Source of the DNA: Rugamonas fusca
Lineage (GTDB): Bacteria; Pseudomonadota; Gammaproteobacteria; Burkholderiales; Burkholderiaceae_D
Assembly: GCF_014042365.1 (NCBI RefSeq)
Contig: NZ_JACEZS010000020.1
Location: 1-64,000, forward strand
DNA length: 64,000 nt
Direction: 5' to 3'
The notes under the pieces are model-generated. The model was not told the DNA's origin. It searched no databases and saw nothing but the letters and a program-made list of their open reading frames with translations. The translations under genes were made by a program, and so were the position numbers. This document shows positions 18,910 to 26,634 of the stretch, one piece after another. Each line of letters opens with the position of its first letter. Positions within the stretch are counted from its first letter, which is position 1.

Positions 18910-20220
18910 ATGAGCACCCCCATCGTTGAACTGAAAGCGGTCGGCAAGCATTTCCGGGCCGCCGACGGCTCCGCCCGTTCCGTGCTCGAAGGCGTGGATT
19001 TCACGCTGCGCGAAGGCGAGATCGTGGCGTTGCTGGGCCAGTCCGGCTCCGGCAAGTCCACCATGCTGCGCATCATGGCCGGCCTGATCCAGGCCGACGA
19101 AGGCCAGGTGCTGTACCGCGGCATGCCGCTGTACGGCACCGCGCGCGGCATCCGCATGGTGTTCCAGTCGTTCGCCCTGTTCCCGTGGCTGACGGTGCAA
19201 AAGAACGTGGAGCTGGGCCTGGAGGCGCAGGGCATGGCGGCCGAGGAACGGGCGCGCCGGGCCGAGAAGGTGATCGATCTGATCGGCCTGTCCGGCTTCG
19301 AAGGCGCGCTGCCGCGCGAGCTGTCGGGCGGCATGCGCCAGCGCGTGGGCATCGCGCGCGCGCTGGTGATGGAGCCGGAAGTGCTGCTGATGGACGAGGC
19401 GTTCTCCGCGCTCGACGTGCTGACGGGCGAGCGGCTGCGCGAGGAGATTTTGGAACTGTGGCAGTCGGGCCGCATCCCGACCAAGGCTATCCTGGTGGTG
19501 TCGCACAACATCGAGGAAGCCGTGATGATGGCGGACCGGGTGCTGATCTTCGCCAGCGATCCGGGCCGGGTGCGGGCCGAGCTGCCCATTTCGCTGCCGC
19601 AGCCGCGCAAGGCGGCGGGGCCGGAAGTGCGGGCCCTGATCGACAAGGTGTACGAACTGATGACGGCCGGCGCCGCCCGTCCGGGCCTGATCAGCGAGAA
19701 GGAAGTCAAGCTGGCGCTGGGCGACCGCCTGCCGCAGGCTGACATCTCGCACATGGAAGCGATCCTGGAACTGCTGGCCGAGGAACCGTTCTCGGGCCGC
19801 GCCGACCTGCCGCAGCTGGCCGAGGAAACGGAGCTGACGGACGACGAACTGCTGCAAGTGCTGAACGCCCTGATCCTGCTCGGTTTCGCCTACCTGACCA
19901 GCGGCGACATCCTGCTCACGCAACTGGGCAGCGCCTACGTGGCGGCCGACAACACGGCGCGCCAGGAGATCTTCGGCAAGCAGTTGCTGGAACACGTGCC
20001 GCTGGTGGCCTACATCTGCCACGGCCTGTCGCAGGACAAGTCGGGCGATTTGCCGGAAGACCTGTTCCTCAAGCTGCTGCGCTTCACCCTGAGCGAGGAC
20101 GAGGCGGAACGGGCGCTGCGGGTGGCCATCGAATGGGGCCGTTACGGCGACCTGTTCGAGTACAACTTCAACACGGGCGTGATCCAGAAGCCCAGGGACG
20201 AGGCGCCGGCGGCGGACTAA
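18910..20220 (+). CDS. ABC transporter ATPase with C-terminal AAA-associated domain
   Basis: A 436-residue ATPase. Residues up to about 245 form the nucleotide-binding domain with Walker A GQSGSGKST, signature LSGGMRQRVGIARAL, Walker B VLLMDEAF and the switch His in VVSHNIEEAV. This is the NrtD/SsuB/TauB type. The C-terminal ~170 residues match the AAA-associated domain found in some nitrate/sulfonate-type ATPases, probably regulatory. It pairs with the fused permease upstream. Confidence 0.9.
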   Translation: MSTPIVELKAVGKHFRAADGSARSVLEGVDFTLREGEIVALLGQSGSGKSTMLRIMAGLIQADEGQVLYRGMPLYGTARGIRMVFQSFALFPWLTVQKNVELGLEAQGMAAEERARRAEKVIDLIGLSGFEGALPRELSGGMRQRVGIARALVMEPEVLLMDEAFSALDVLTGERLREEILELWQSGRIPTKAILVVSHNIEEAVMMADRVLIFASDPGRVRAELPISLPQPRKAAGPEVRALIDKVYELMTAGAARPGLISEKEVKLALGDRLPQADISHMEAILELLAEEPFSGRADLPQLAEETELTDDELLQVLNALILLGFAYLTSGDILLTQLGSAYVAADNTARQEIFGKQLLEHVPLVAYICHGLSQDKSGDLPEDLFLKLLRFTLSEDEAERALRVAIEWGRYGDLFEYNFNTGVIQKPRDEAPAAD

Positions 20221-20240
20221 GCCGCGAAAAACCGGGGATG

Positions 20241-20334
20241 GAAAAATGCTGGACGGAAAAATCGGGGACGGACCCCGGTTTTCCCGCAGAGGAAAACCGG
20301 GGTCCGTCCCCGATTTTTCCGTCCAGCATTTTTC
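20241..20334. repeat. Large perfect hairpin repeat (44-bp arms)
   Basis: Perfect inverted repeat: arms 20241-20284 and 20291-20334 with loop CGCAGA. The arms contain AAATCGGGGACGGACCCCGG, a variant of the GGGGACGTACCCC family found at 38392, 40381 and 57910. It fills the 130-bp gap between the convergent ABC ATPase and hemL genes and may stop transcription from both sides, though T-runs are internal rather than following the stem. Confidence 0.92.
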
Positions 20335-20350
20335 CCGTCCCTATCCGGCC

Positions 20351-21640
20351 TCAGGCGGCCAGCCTGGCGAACACGCGGCGCGCGGCGGCGATGGTCTCGT
20401 CGATCACGGCGTCGCTATGCTGGGCCGATACGAAGCCCGCTTCGAACGCGGCCGGCGCGAAGTACACGCCTTCGTCCAGCATGGCGTGGAAGAACACGTT
20501 GAAGCGCTCGCGGTCGCCGGCCATCATCTCGGCGTAGTTGCGCGGCGGCGTGGCGCTGAAGTACAGGCCGAACATGCCGCCGATGGCGTCGGCGCAGAAC
20601 GTCACGCCGGCGTCGCGCGCCGCTGCCGTCAGGCCGTCAGCCAGACGCTTGGCGGTGGCGCTCAGCTTGTCGTAGAAGCCCGGCTGCTGGATCAGCTTGA
20701 GCGTGGTCATGCCGGCCGCCACCGCCACCGGGTTGCCCGACAGCGTGCCAGCCTGGTAGACAGCGCCCAGCGGCGCCATCTTGCTCATCAGCTCCGCGCT
20801 GCCGCCGAAGGCCGCCACCGGCAGGCCGCCGCCGATCACCTTGCCCAGCGCCGTCAGGTCCGGCTTGATGCCATACACGTGCTGGGCGCCACCGAGGGCC
20901 ACGCGGAAGCCGCACATCACTTCGTCGAAGATCAGGATCGCGCCATGCTTGGTGCACAGCGCGCGCATGGCTTGCAGGAAGGCGGGGCTGGCCTTGATCA
21001 GGTTCATGTTGCCGGCCACCGGCTCCACGATCACGCAGGCGATCTGGTCGCCCATTTCCGCGAACGCGTTCTCGAGCTGTTCCACGTTGTTATAGTCGAG
21101 CACCAGGGTGTGCTTGACGAAGTCCTCCGGCACGCCGGCCGAGGTGGGGTTGCCGAAGGTGAGCAGGCCACTGCCCGCTTTGACCAGCAGCGAATCCGCA
21201 TGGCCGTGGTAGCAGCCTTCGAACTTGACGATCTTGTCGCGGCCCGTGGCGCCGCGCGCCAGGCGCAGCGCGCTCATGGTCGCTTCCGTGCCCGACGACA
21301 CCAGGCGCACCTGCTCGATCGACGGCACCAGCTTGCAGATTTCCTCGGCCATGTCGATTTCCGCTTCCGTCGGCGCGCCGAACGACAGGCCGCGCGCGGC
21401 CGCCTCTTGCACGGCCCGCACCACGTCCGGGTGGGCGTGGCCGACGATGGCCGGGCCCCAGGAGCCGATGTAGTCGATGTAGCGCTTGTCGTCGGCGTCC
21501 CAGAAGTAGGGGCCTTCGGCGCGCGTGATGAAGCGCGGCGTGCCACCCACCGAGCGGAACGCGCGCACCGGCGAGTTGACGCCGCCGGGCGTGGTTTTCT
21601 GGGCGCGGGCAAACAGCTTGTCGTTGTTCGAGATGGTCAT
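20351..21640 (-). CDS. hemL: Glutamate-1-semialdehyde 2,1-aminomutase
   Basis: A 429-residue PLP enzyme converting glutamate-1-semialdehyde to 5-aminolevulinate, the tetrapyrrole precursor (C5 route). Family blocks are PGGVNSPVRAFRSVGGTP, the PLP region GCYHGHADSLLVKAGSG, the cofactor Asp in LIFDEVMCGFRV and the Lys in LTALGKVIGGGLPVAAFGG. ATG at 21640. The ThiD-like kinase gene lies 7 bp upstream on the same strand, so the two are probably cotranscribed. Confidence 0.97.
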   Translation of the reverse strand: MTISNNDKLFARAQKTTPGGVNSPVRAFRSVGGTPRFITRAEGPYFWDADDKRYIDYIGSWGPAIVGHAHPDVVRAVQEAAARGLSFGAPTEAEIDMAEEICKLVPSIEQVRLVSSGTEATMSALRLARGATGRDKIVKFEGCYHGHADSLLVKAGSGLLTFGNPTSAGVPEDFVKHTLVLDYNNVEQLENAFAEMGDQIACVIVEPVAGNMNLIKASPAFLQAMRALCTKHGAILIFDEVMCGFRVALGGAQHVYGIKPDLTALGKVIGGGLPVAAFGGSAELMSKMAPLGAVYQAGTLSGNPVAVAAGMTTLKLIQQPGFYDKLSATAKRLADGLTAAARDAGVTFCADAIGGMFGLYFSATPPRNYAEMMAGDRERFNVFFHAMLDEGVYFAPAAFEAGFVSAQHSDAVIDETIAAARRVFARLAA

Positions 21641-21647
21641 GGCTTGA

Positions 21648-22505
21648 TCAGTCCTGGGTGAGGTTGTGGCCGGGCGCGGCAGGGGCCGCGCTCAGGCCGA
21701 AGAATCGGTTCGGTACCAGCTTGCCCATGCCGTAGCGCTGGGCGTGGGTGAGCGCGGCGTGCGTGAATTGCTGCGCCGCGCGCACGGCGTGCGCGGCGTC
21801 CGCGCCGCGCGCCATGTGGGCCGCGATGGCGGCCGACAGCGTGCTGCCGGCGCCGATGAAGGGGCCGGCCAGGTGCTGCCAGCTGTCGTGGCGCACGCGC
21901 CCGTCGGCACCGTACAGGGTGTTGGCGTAGTGGCCGTCGGCCTGACCTTCGGTGGCGGCGGTGCCGGTCACCAGCACGTATTCGCAGCCCAGGGCCAGCA
22001 GGTAGTCGATGTCGGCTTCGATGGTGGCGTCCTCGCCGTCGCGCCAGGTTTCGGCCAGCCGGCCCAGCTCCACTTGCGACAGCATCAGCAGCGAGGCCTG
22101 CGGCACGATCAGCTGGCGCAGCACGGTCAGCAGCTCGTCCTGGGCCTCGTCGCCCTGGGCCGGCAGGCGCGAGCTGAACGGATCGAGGATCAGCGGCGCG
22201 TCCGGGTAGTCCGACAGGATCTCGGCGATGGCCGCCACCTGCTCCACGTTGGTCAGCGCGCCCACCTTGAAGGCGGCCATGGTCATGTCCTCGAGCAGCA
22301 CGCGGGCCTGGTCGCAGACCCAGTCCGGGTCCGTTTCCTGCACGTCCTCGATGCGGGCGCTGTCGCCGATCAGCAACGCCGTGGTGACCGGCAGGCCGGT
22401 GCAGGACAGCGCGGAAAAAGTGGCCAGGTCGGCCTGGACGCCCATGGCGCCCACCGGGTCGCAGGCGCCGAAGCTCAATATCAGGGGAGAAGTTTGGTTT
22501 TGCAC
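21648..22505 (-). CDS. Divergent hydroxymethylpyrimidine (phosphate) kinase-like protein
   Basis: A 285-residue ribokinase-fold protein related to ThiD. It opens with SFGACDPVGAMGVQADLATF, a variant of the ThiD motif GSDPSGGAGIQADLKTF. The catalytic loop reads GAGSTLSAAIAA (218-229), where canonical ThiD has GTGCT; Cys is replaced by Ser221. The LDPF segment near 107-110 replaces the usual DPVM. It may be a paralogue with altered or lost kinase activity. GTG at 22505 is the only sensible start. It faces the rubredoxin gene across 57 bp. Confidence 0.78.
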   Translation of the reverse strand: MQNQTSPLILSFGACDPVGAMGVQADLATFSALSCTGLPVTTALLIGDSARIEDVQETDPDWVCDQARVLLEDMTMAAFKVGALTNVEQVAAIAEILSDYPDAPLILDPFSSRLPAQGDEAQDELLTVLRQLIVPQASLLMLSQVELGRLAETWRDGEDATIEADIDYLLALGCEYVLVTGTAATEGQADGHYANTLYGADGRVRHDSWQHLAGPFIGAGSTLSAAIAAHMARGADAAHAVRAAQQFTHAALTHAQRYGMGKLVPNRFFGLSAAPAAPGHNLTQD

Positions 22506-22562
22506 GACGGGTGGATTAAGATACCTGATTCAACATTTTACTAGATTGAAGGGTGAGAGAAC

Positions 22563-22754
22563 GTGAGTAGCAATGAAACAACGCAGGAGTTCCAGACCTG
22601 GATGTGCCTCATTTGCGGTTGGGTTTATGATGAGGCGGCCGGCTTGCCGGAGGAAGGCATTGCGCCCGGCACCCGCTGGGCCGACGTGCCGATGAACTGG
22701 ACTTGTCCCGAATGCGGCGCCCGCAAGGACGATTTCGAGATGGTGGCGTTGTAG
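22563..22754 (+). CDS. Rubredoxin
   Basis: A 63-residue iron-sulfur-free single-iron electron carrier. Two CxxC pairs (C15/C18 in CLICGWVYD and C48/C51 in CPECGARKDDF) hold Fe. The intervening segment has the usual GIAPGTRWADVPMNWTCP pattern. It transfers electrons in the cytoplasm; the partner reductase or oxygenase is not in this window. It is transcribed away from the ThiD-like/hemL pair, an arrangement common in betaproteobacteria. Confidence 0.97.
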   Translation: MSSNETTQEFQTWMCLICGWVYDEAAGLPEEGIAPGTRWADVPMNWTCPECGARKDDFEMVAL

Positions 22755-22857
22755 ACTGCTGACTCTAAATGGCCGGCGGCGGCGCCGCGGTATGCTCACA
22801 GTGTGCCGCACGGCGCCGCTCTGTGTTATCGTGTAGCAACTTTTCAGCGAACCGACT

Positions 22858-23268
22858 ATGACCACGCCGCAAGCTACCGCATTGAAAATCATGGTGATCG
22901 ACGACAGCAGCACGATACGCCGCTCCGCCGAGATCTTCCTGACCCAGGCCGGCTACCAGGTGGTGCTGGCCGAGGATGGCTTTGACGCGCTGGCCAAGAT
23001 CAACGACCACCATCCGGCCCTGATCTTCTGCGACATCCTGATGCCGCGGCTGGACGGCTACCAGACCTGCGCGCTGATCAAGAAGAGCGCCAAATTCCAT
23101 ACCACGCCGGTGCTCATGCTGTCATCCAAGGATGGCCTGTTCGAACGCGCGCGCGGCGCCATGGTGGGCTCGGCCGCCTATCTGACCAAACCATTTACCA
23201 AGGACAGCCTGCTAAGCGCCGTGCGCGAGCACACCGGCGGCGCGCCGGCTGTCCCCTCGAACACCTAG
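22858..23268 (+). CDS. pilG: Twitching motility response regulator PilG
   Basis: A 136-residue single-domain CheY-like receiver. Phosphoacceptor D59 lies in FCDILMPRLDGY, the acidic pair in VIDDSS and the switch Lys111 in YLTKPF. No output domain. In the Chp/Pil system PilG controls pilus extension and is phosphorylated by the PilL kinase. It is first of five genes in one direction, followed by pilH after 18 bp. Confidence 0.92.
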   Translation: MTTPQATALKIMVIDDSSTIRRSAEIFLTQAGYQVVLAEDGFDALAKINDHHPALIFCDILMPRLDGYQTCALIKKSAKFHTTPVLMLSSKDGLFERARGAMVGSAAYLTKPFTKDSLLSAVREHTGGAPAVPSNT

Positions 23269-23286
23269 CAAGCAGCAGGGGGAAGC

Positions 23287-23652
23287 ATGGCCATACAACG
23301 CATACTGATCGTCGACGACTCGCCCACCGAGCGTTACTACCTGACCGACATCCTGGTCAAGAACGGCTTTTCCGTCTCCACCGCCAACAACGGCGAGGAA
23401 GCGCTGGCCAAGATCAAGGCCGACAAGCCACAACTGATCCTGATGGACGTGGTGATGCCGGGCGCGAACGGCTTCCAGGTCACGCGCTCGATCGCGCGCG
23501 ACCCGGAACTGCAGGACGTGCCGGTGATTATCTGCTCCAGCAAGAACCAGGAGACGGACCGCATCTGGGGTTTGCGCCAGGGCGCCAGGGAGTACCTGGT
23601 CAAGCCGGTGGACGCGGCCGAACTGCTGGCCAAGATCGCGGCGCTGGGCTGA
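23287..23652 (+). CDS. pilH: Twitching motility response regulator PilH
   Basis: A 121-residue CheY-like receiver with DDSPTER at residues 10-16, phosphoacceptor D54 (LMDVVMPGANGF) and K106 in YLVKPV. In the Chp system PilH acts as the second regulator, favouring pilus retraction or acting as a phosphate sink. An AGGGGGAAGC stretch just before the ATG is a good ribosome binding site. The pilI start follows the stop by one base. Confidence 0.92.
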   Translation: MAIQRILIVDDSPTERYYLTDILVKNGFSVSTANNGEEALAKIKADKPQLILMDVVMPGANGFQVTRSIARDPELQDVPVIICSSKNQETDRIWGLRQGAREYLVKPVDAAELLAKIAALG

Positions 23653-23653
23653 C

Positions 23654-24211
23654 ATGGCGCACCCCGGCCAGGAACAGGAAAGCCAGGCAGGCGGCGCCGA
23701 GCGGCGCAGCCGGCTGCGCCAATACCAGGTGCAGCTGCTGGAACGGATGCAGGCGGCCAAGAGCGGCGTGGCGGCCGGCGGGCGCGAGCTGGGCGTGCTG
23801 CTGGGCGGCCAGCCCTGCCTGCTGGACCTGACCCAGGTCAGCGAGATCGCCCCGCTGCAGCCGGTCACGCCGGTGCCGCTGGCCCAGCCCTGGTACCTGG
23901 GCCTGGCCAGCATCCGCGGCACCCTGACGGGCATCATCGACCTGGCCAGCTTCCGCGGCCAGGGCGCCGTGGCGGCCGGCGGCGACAGCCGCATGGTCAC
24001 CTTCGCGCCGGCGCTGGGCTTTAACTGCGCGCTGCTGGTGGAGCGGGTGCTGGGCTTGCGCAAGCTCGATGACATGACGCCGGCCGCGCTACCCGCTGGC
24101 GCCCCGCCCTGGTGCGGCCAGCAATTCCAGGACGGCGAGGGCCAGCGCTGGACCCGCATCGACCTGGCCCAGCTGGTGCGCGATCCGCGCTTCCTGCAAG
24201 TGGGCTTGTAG
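23654..24211 (+). CDS. pilI: CheW-like coupling protein PilI
   Basis: A 185-residue CheW-domain adaptor linking the PilJ receptor to the PilL kinase. The N-terminal ~35 residues are charged and helical. The CheW core includes VSEIAPLQPVTPVPLAQPWYLGLASIRG, read here as separate strands around the conserved G-L-A-S-I-R-G loop, and a final LVRDPRFLQVGL. Neighbours pilH and pilJ confirm the role. ATG at 23654 starts one base after the pilH stop. Confidence 0.9.
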   Translation: MAHPGQEQESQAGGAERRSRLRQYQVQLLERMQAAKSGVAAGGRELGVLLGGQPCLLDLTQVSEIAPLQPVTPVPLAQPWYLGLASIRGTLTGIIDLASFRGQGAVAAGGDSRMVTFAPALGFNCALLVERVLGLRKLDDMTPAALPAGAPPWCGQQFQDGEGQRWTRIDLAQLVRDPRFLQVGL

Positions 24212-24276
24212 CAGGGACGGCCGGCAGCACCACACTCATCACAGGCAGCACACTTCGGCAATCGGGAGACGGCGGT

Positions 24277-26601
24277 ATGGCATTTAACATGGGTATCTTC
24301 GGGCGCAACAAGGCCGCGGCAGGCAAGGAGCTGGCGCCCGACTCGGAGTTCGCCGACGCCGGCGATTCGCAGTTTCTTGGCGTGAGCGCAAGCGGCGCGC
24401 CCGCCCCCGAGGCCGACGCGGGCGCGCCGCTGCGCCTGCGCGACGCCTTGCGCCGCCGTGGCGCTGGCACGGGCGCCGCCAGTGCGGCGGCGGCCGACAG
24501 CGGGCGCGCGTTCAAGCTGCCCCTGATCGGCCATTTGCCGCCGCAGCGCCAGCTCAGCATCCTGACCACCACGCTGGCCGTCAGCCTGGCCGCCAGCGTG
24601 CTGTTCGTGGCCCTGAACACCATCAACAGCGCCAGCCGCTCGACCCGCACCCAGGTGGCCAGCGACGCCCTGATGCACTCGCAGCGCATCGGCAAGGCCG
24701 CGCCCAACGCCGTGCAGGGCAGCGCCGAGGCATTCCGCCAGCTCGACCAGAGCCGCAATGAGCTCAACCGTGATTTCTCCCTGATGCAGGATGGCGGCAG
24801 CTACCAGGGCCGCGACATCGGCGCCACCCGCTCTGGCCTGGAACCGCTGGTGGCGGCCGCGCGCAAGCAGTGGGCCGCATCGGACAAGGCGGCCGGCACC
24901 ATCCTGCGGATGAAGGCCGACCTCAGTGGCGTGGACCAGACCCTGCACGCCATTAACGCCATGGCCCCGGAACTGCTGGCCAAGGCCGAGGATATCTCCA
25001 GCTTCAAGGAGCAGCATGGCGGCAGCGCCAGGGAGCTGGCCGCCATCGGCAAGCTGGCCATGCTGAGCCAGCGCATGAGCCGTGGCGTGAGCGAATTCAT
25101 GACGGCCGGCGGCATCAGTTCGGAGACGGCGTTCCAGCTGGGGCGCGACAGCACCGTGTTCCGCAGCACGCTCGATGGCTTGCTGAACGGCAGCGCCGCG
25201 CTGGGCTTGCCGGCCGCGCGCGAAGGGGAATTGCGCGACAAGGTGCTGGCCCTGCAAACCCAGTTCAACGCGTTCCAGAAGCTGGTGGGCGCCATCCTGG
25301 ACCGGCTCGACAAGTTCACGGCCGCCAAGAGCGCCGAACAGCTGATCTTCAACGACAACGAAGGTCTGCGCCAGCGCCTGGTGGCGCTGCAGCAAGCCTA
25401 CCGTGGCGACCAGGAGGCGCTGGACCTGGTGTTCTGGCTGATGGTGGCCGGCGGCCTGTGCACGCTGTTGTCGGCGGCGGCCATCGGCCGCGTGCTGCTG
25501 CAGGATTCCTACAACCGCACCCGCGGCGCCGACCGCCGGCGCCAGGAGGCCGAAGCCATGCGCCAGCAGGCCCAGCGCAAGGAGGAGGAGGCCAAGGCCA
25601 TGAACGACCAGAACCAGGCCGCCATCTTGCGCCTGATGAACGAGCTGCAGGAAGTGGCCGATGGCGACCTGACGGTGCAGGCCACCGTGTCGGAGGACAT
25701 CACGGGCGCCATCGCCGATTCCGTCAACTACACGGTGGAGGAACTGCGCGGGCTGGTGGGCCGCGTCACCACCACCGCCGAGCAGGTCACGCGCGCTTCC
25801 ACCCACGCCCAGACCATTTCCAGCGACCTGCTGCTGGCATCGCAGCAGCAGTCGCGCGAGATCCAGGACGCCAGCGCCACCGTCGTCAAGATGGCGCACG
25901 AGATCACCGACGTGTCCCGCTCGGCCAGCGAATCGGCCGACGTGGCGCGCCAGTCCGTGGCGGCGGCCCGCCAGGGTTCCACGGCCGTGGAGAACGCCAT
26001 CAAGGGCATGCACGAGATCCGCGAGCAGATCCAGGAAACGTCCAAGCGCATCAAGCGGCTGGGCGAATCGTCGCAGGAGATCGGCGAGATCACGGAGCTG
26101 ATCTCGGACATCACGGAACAGACCAACGTGCTGGCGCTGAACGCGGCCATCCAGGCCGCGTCGGCCGGTGAGGCCGGGCGCGGCTTCTCGGTGGTGGCCG
26201 AGGAGGTGCAACGGCTGGCCGAGCGCTCGGCCGAGGCGGCCAAGCAGATCGGCGCGCTGGTGCGCACCATCCAGACCGACACCCACGACGCCGTGGCGGC
26301 GATGGAAAAATCGACCCAGGGCGTGGTGGAGGGCGCGCGCCTGTCCGACGCGGCCGGCGCCGCGCTGAACGACATCTCGCAAGTGTCGAACCGGCTGGCC
26401 GAACTGATTTCCGACATCTCCCAGGCCACCGGCCAGCAGGCCACGTCGGCCGCCGGCGTGGCGCAGAACATCCAGCACATCCTGGCCGTGACGGAGCAGA
26501 CCCAGGACGGCACCCAGCAGACGGCGCAATCGATTCACAAGCTGTCGGTGCTGGCGCAGGAACTGAAAAATTCGGTGTCGCGCTTCCGCATCTCGCATTG
26601 A
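24277..26601 (+). CDS. pilJ: Chemosensory receptor PilJ (methyl-accepting type)
   Basis: A 774-residue receptor. A cytoplasmic N-terminal extension of about 90 residues is followed by TM1 (about 95-116), a periplasmic PilJ-type sensor region, TM2 (about 382-409), a HAMP-like linker and a long signalling coiled coil. The hairpin tip lies near residue 643 (EEVQRLAERSAEAAKQI). It passes surface or pilus signals to PilL through PilI. ATG at 24277 has GGGAGA upstream; earlier in-frame codons lie within pilI. Confidence 0.93.
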   Translation: MAFNMGIFGRNKAAAGKELAPDSEFADAGDSQFLGVSASGAPAPEADAGAPLRLRDALRRRGAGTGAASAAAADSGRAFKLPLIGHLPPQRQLSILTTTLAVSLAASVLFVALNTINSASRSTRTQVASDALMHSQRIGKAAPNAVQGSAEAFRQLDQSRNELNRDFSLMQDGGSYQGRDIGATRSGLEPLVAAARKQWAASDKAAGTILRMKADLSGVDQTLHAINAMAPELLAKAEDISSFKEQHGGSARELAAIGKLAMLSQRMSRGVSEFMTAGGISSETAFQLGRDSTVFRSTLDGLLNGSAALGLPAAREGELRDKVLALQTQFNAFQKLVGAILDRLDKFTAAKSAEQLIFNDNEGLRQRLVALQQAYRGDQEALDLVFWLMVAGGLCTLLSAAAIGRVLLQDSYNRTRGADRRRQEAEAMRQQAQRKEEEAKAMNDQNQAAILRLMNELQEVADGDLTVQATVSEDITGAIADSVNYTVEELRGLVGRVTTTAEQVTRASTHAQTISSDLLLASQQQSREIQDASATVVKMAHEITDVSRSASESADVARQSVAAARQGSTAVENAIKGMHEIREQIQETSKRIKRLGESSQEIGEITELISDITEQTNVLALNAAIQAASAGEAGRGFSVVAEEVQRLAERSAEAAKQIGALVRTIQTDTHDAVAAMEKSTQGVVEGARLSDAAGAALNDISQVSNRLAELISDISQATGQQATSAAGVAQNIQHILAVTEQTQDGTQQTAQSIHKLSVLAQELKNSVSRFRISH

Positions 26602-26634
26602 CGCGGGCGCGCTCCAGAGAAAGGCCAAGGCAAT

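Noticed and set aside
20133..20537. Open frame spanning the ABC ATPase end, the hairpin and hemL antisense
   Set aside because: It only crosses the palindrome, with no start signal or conserved content.
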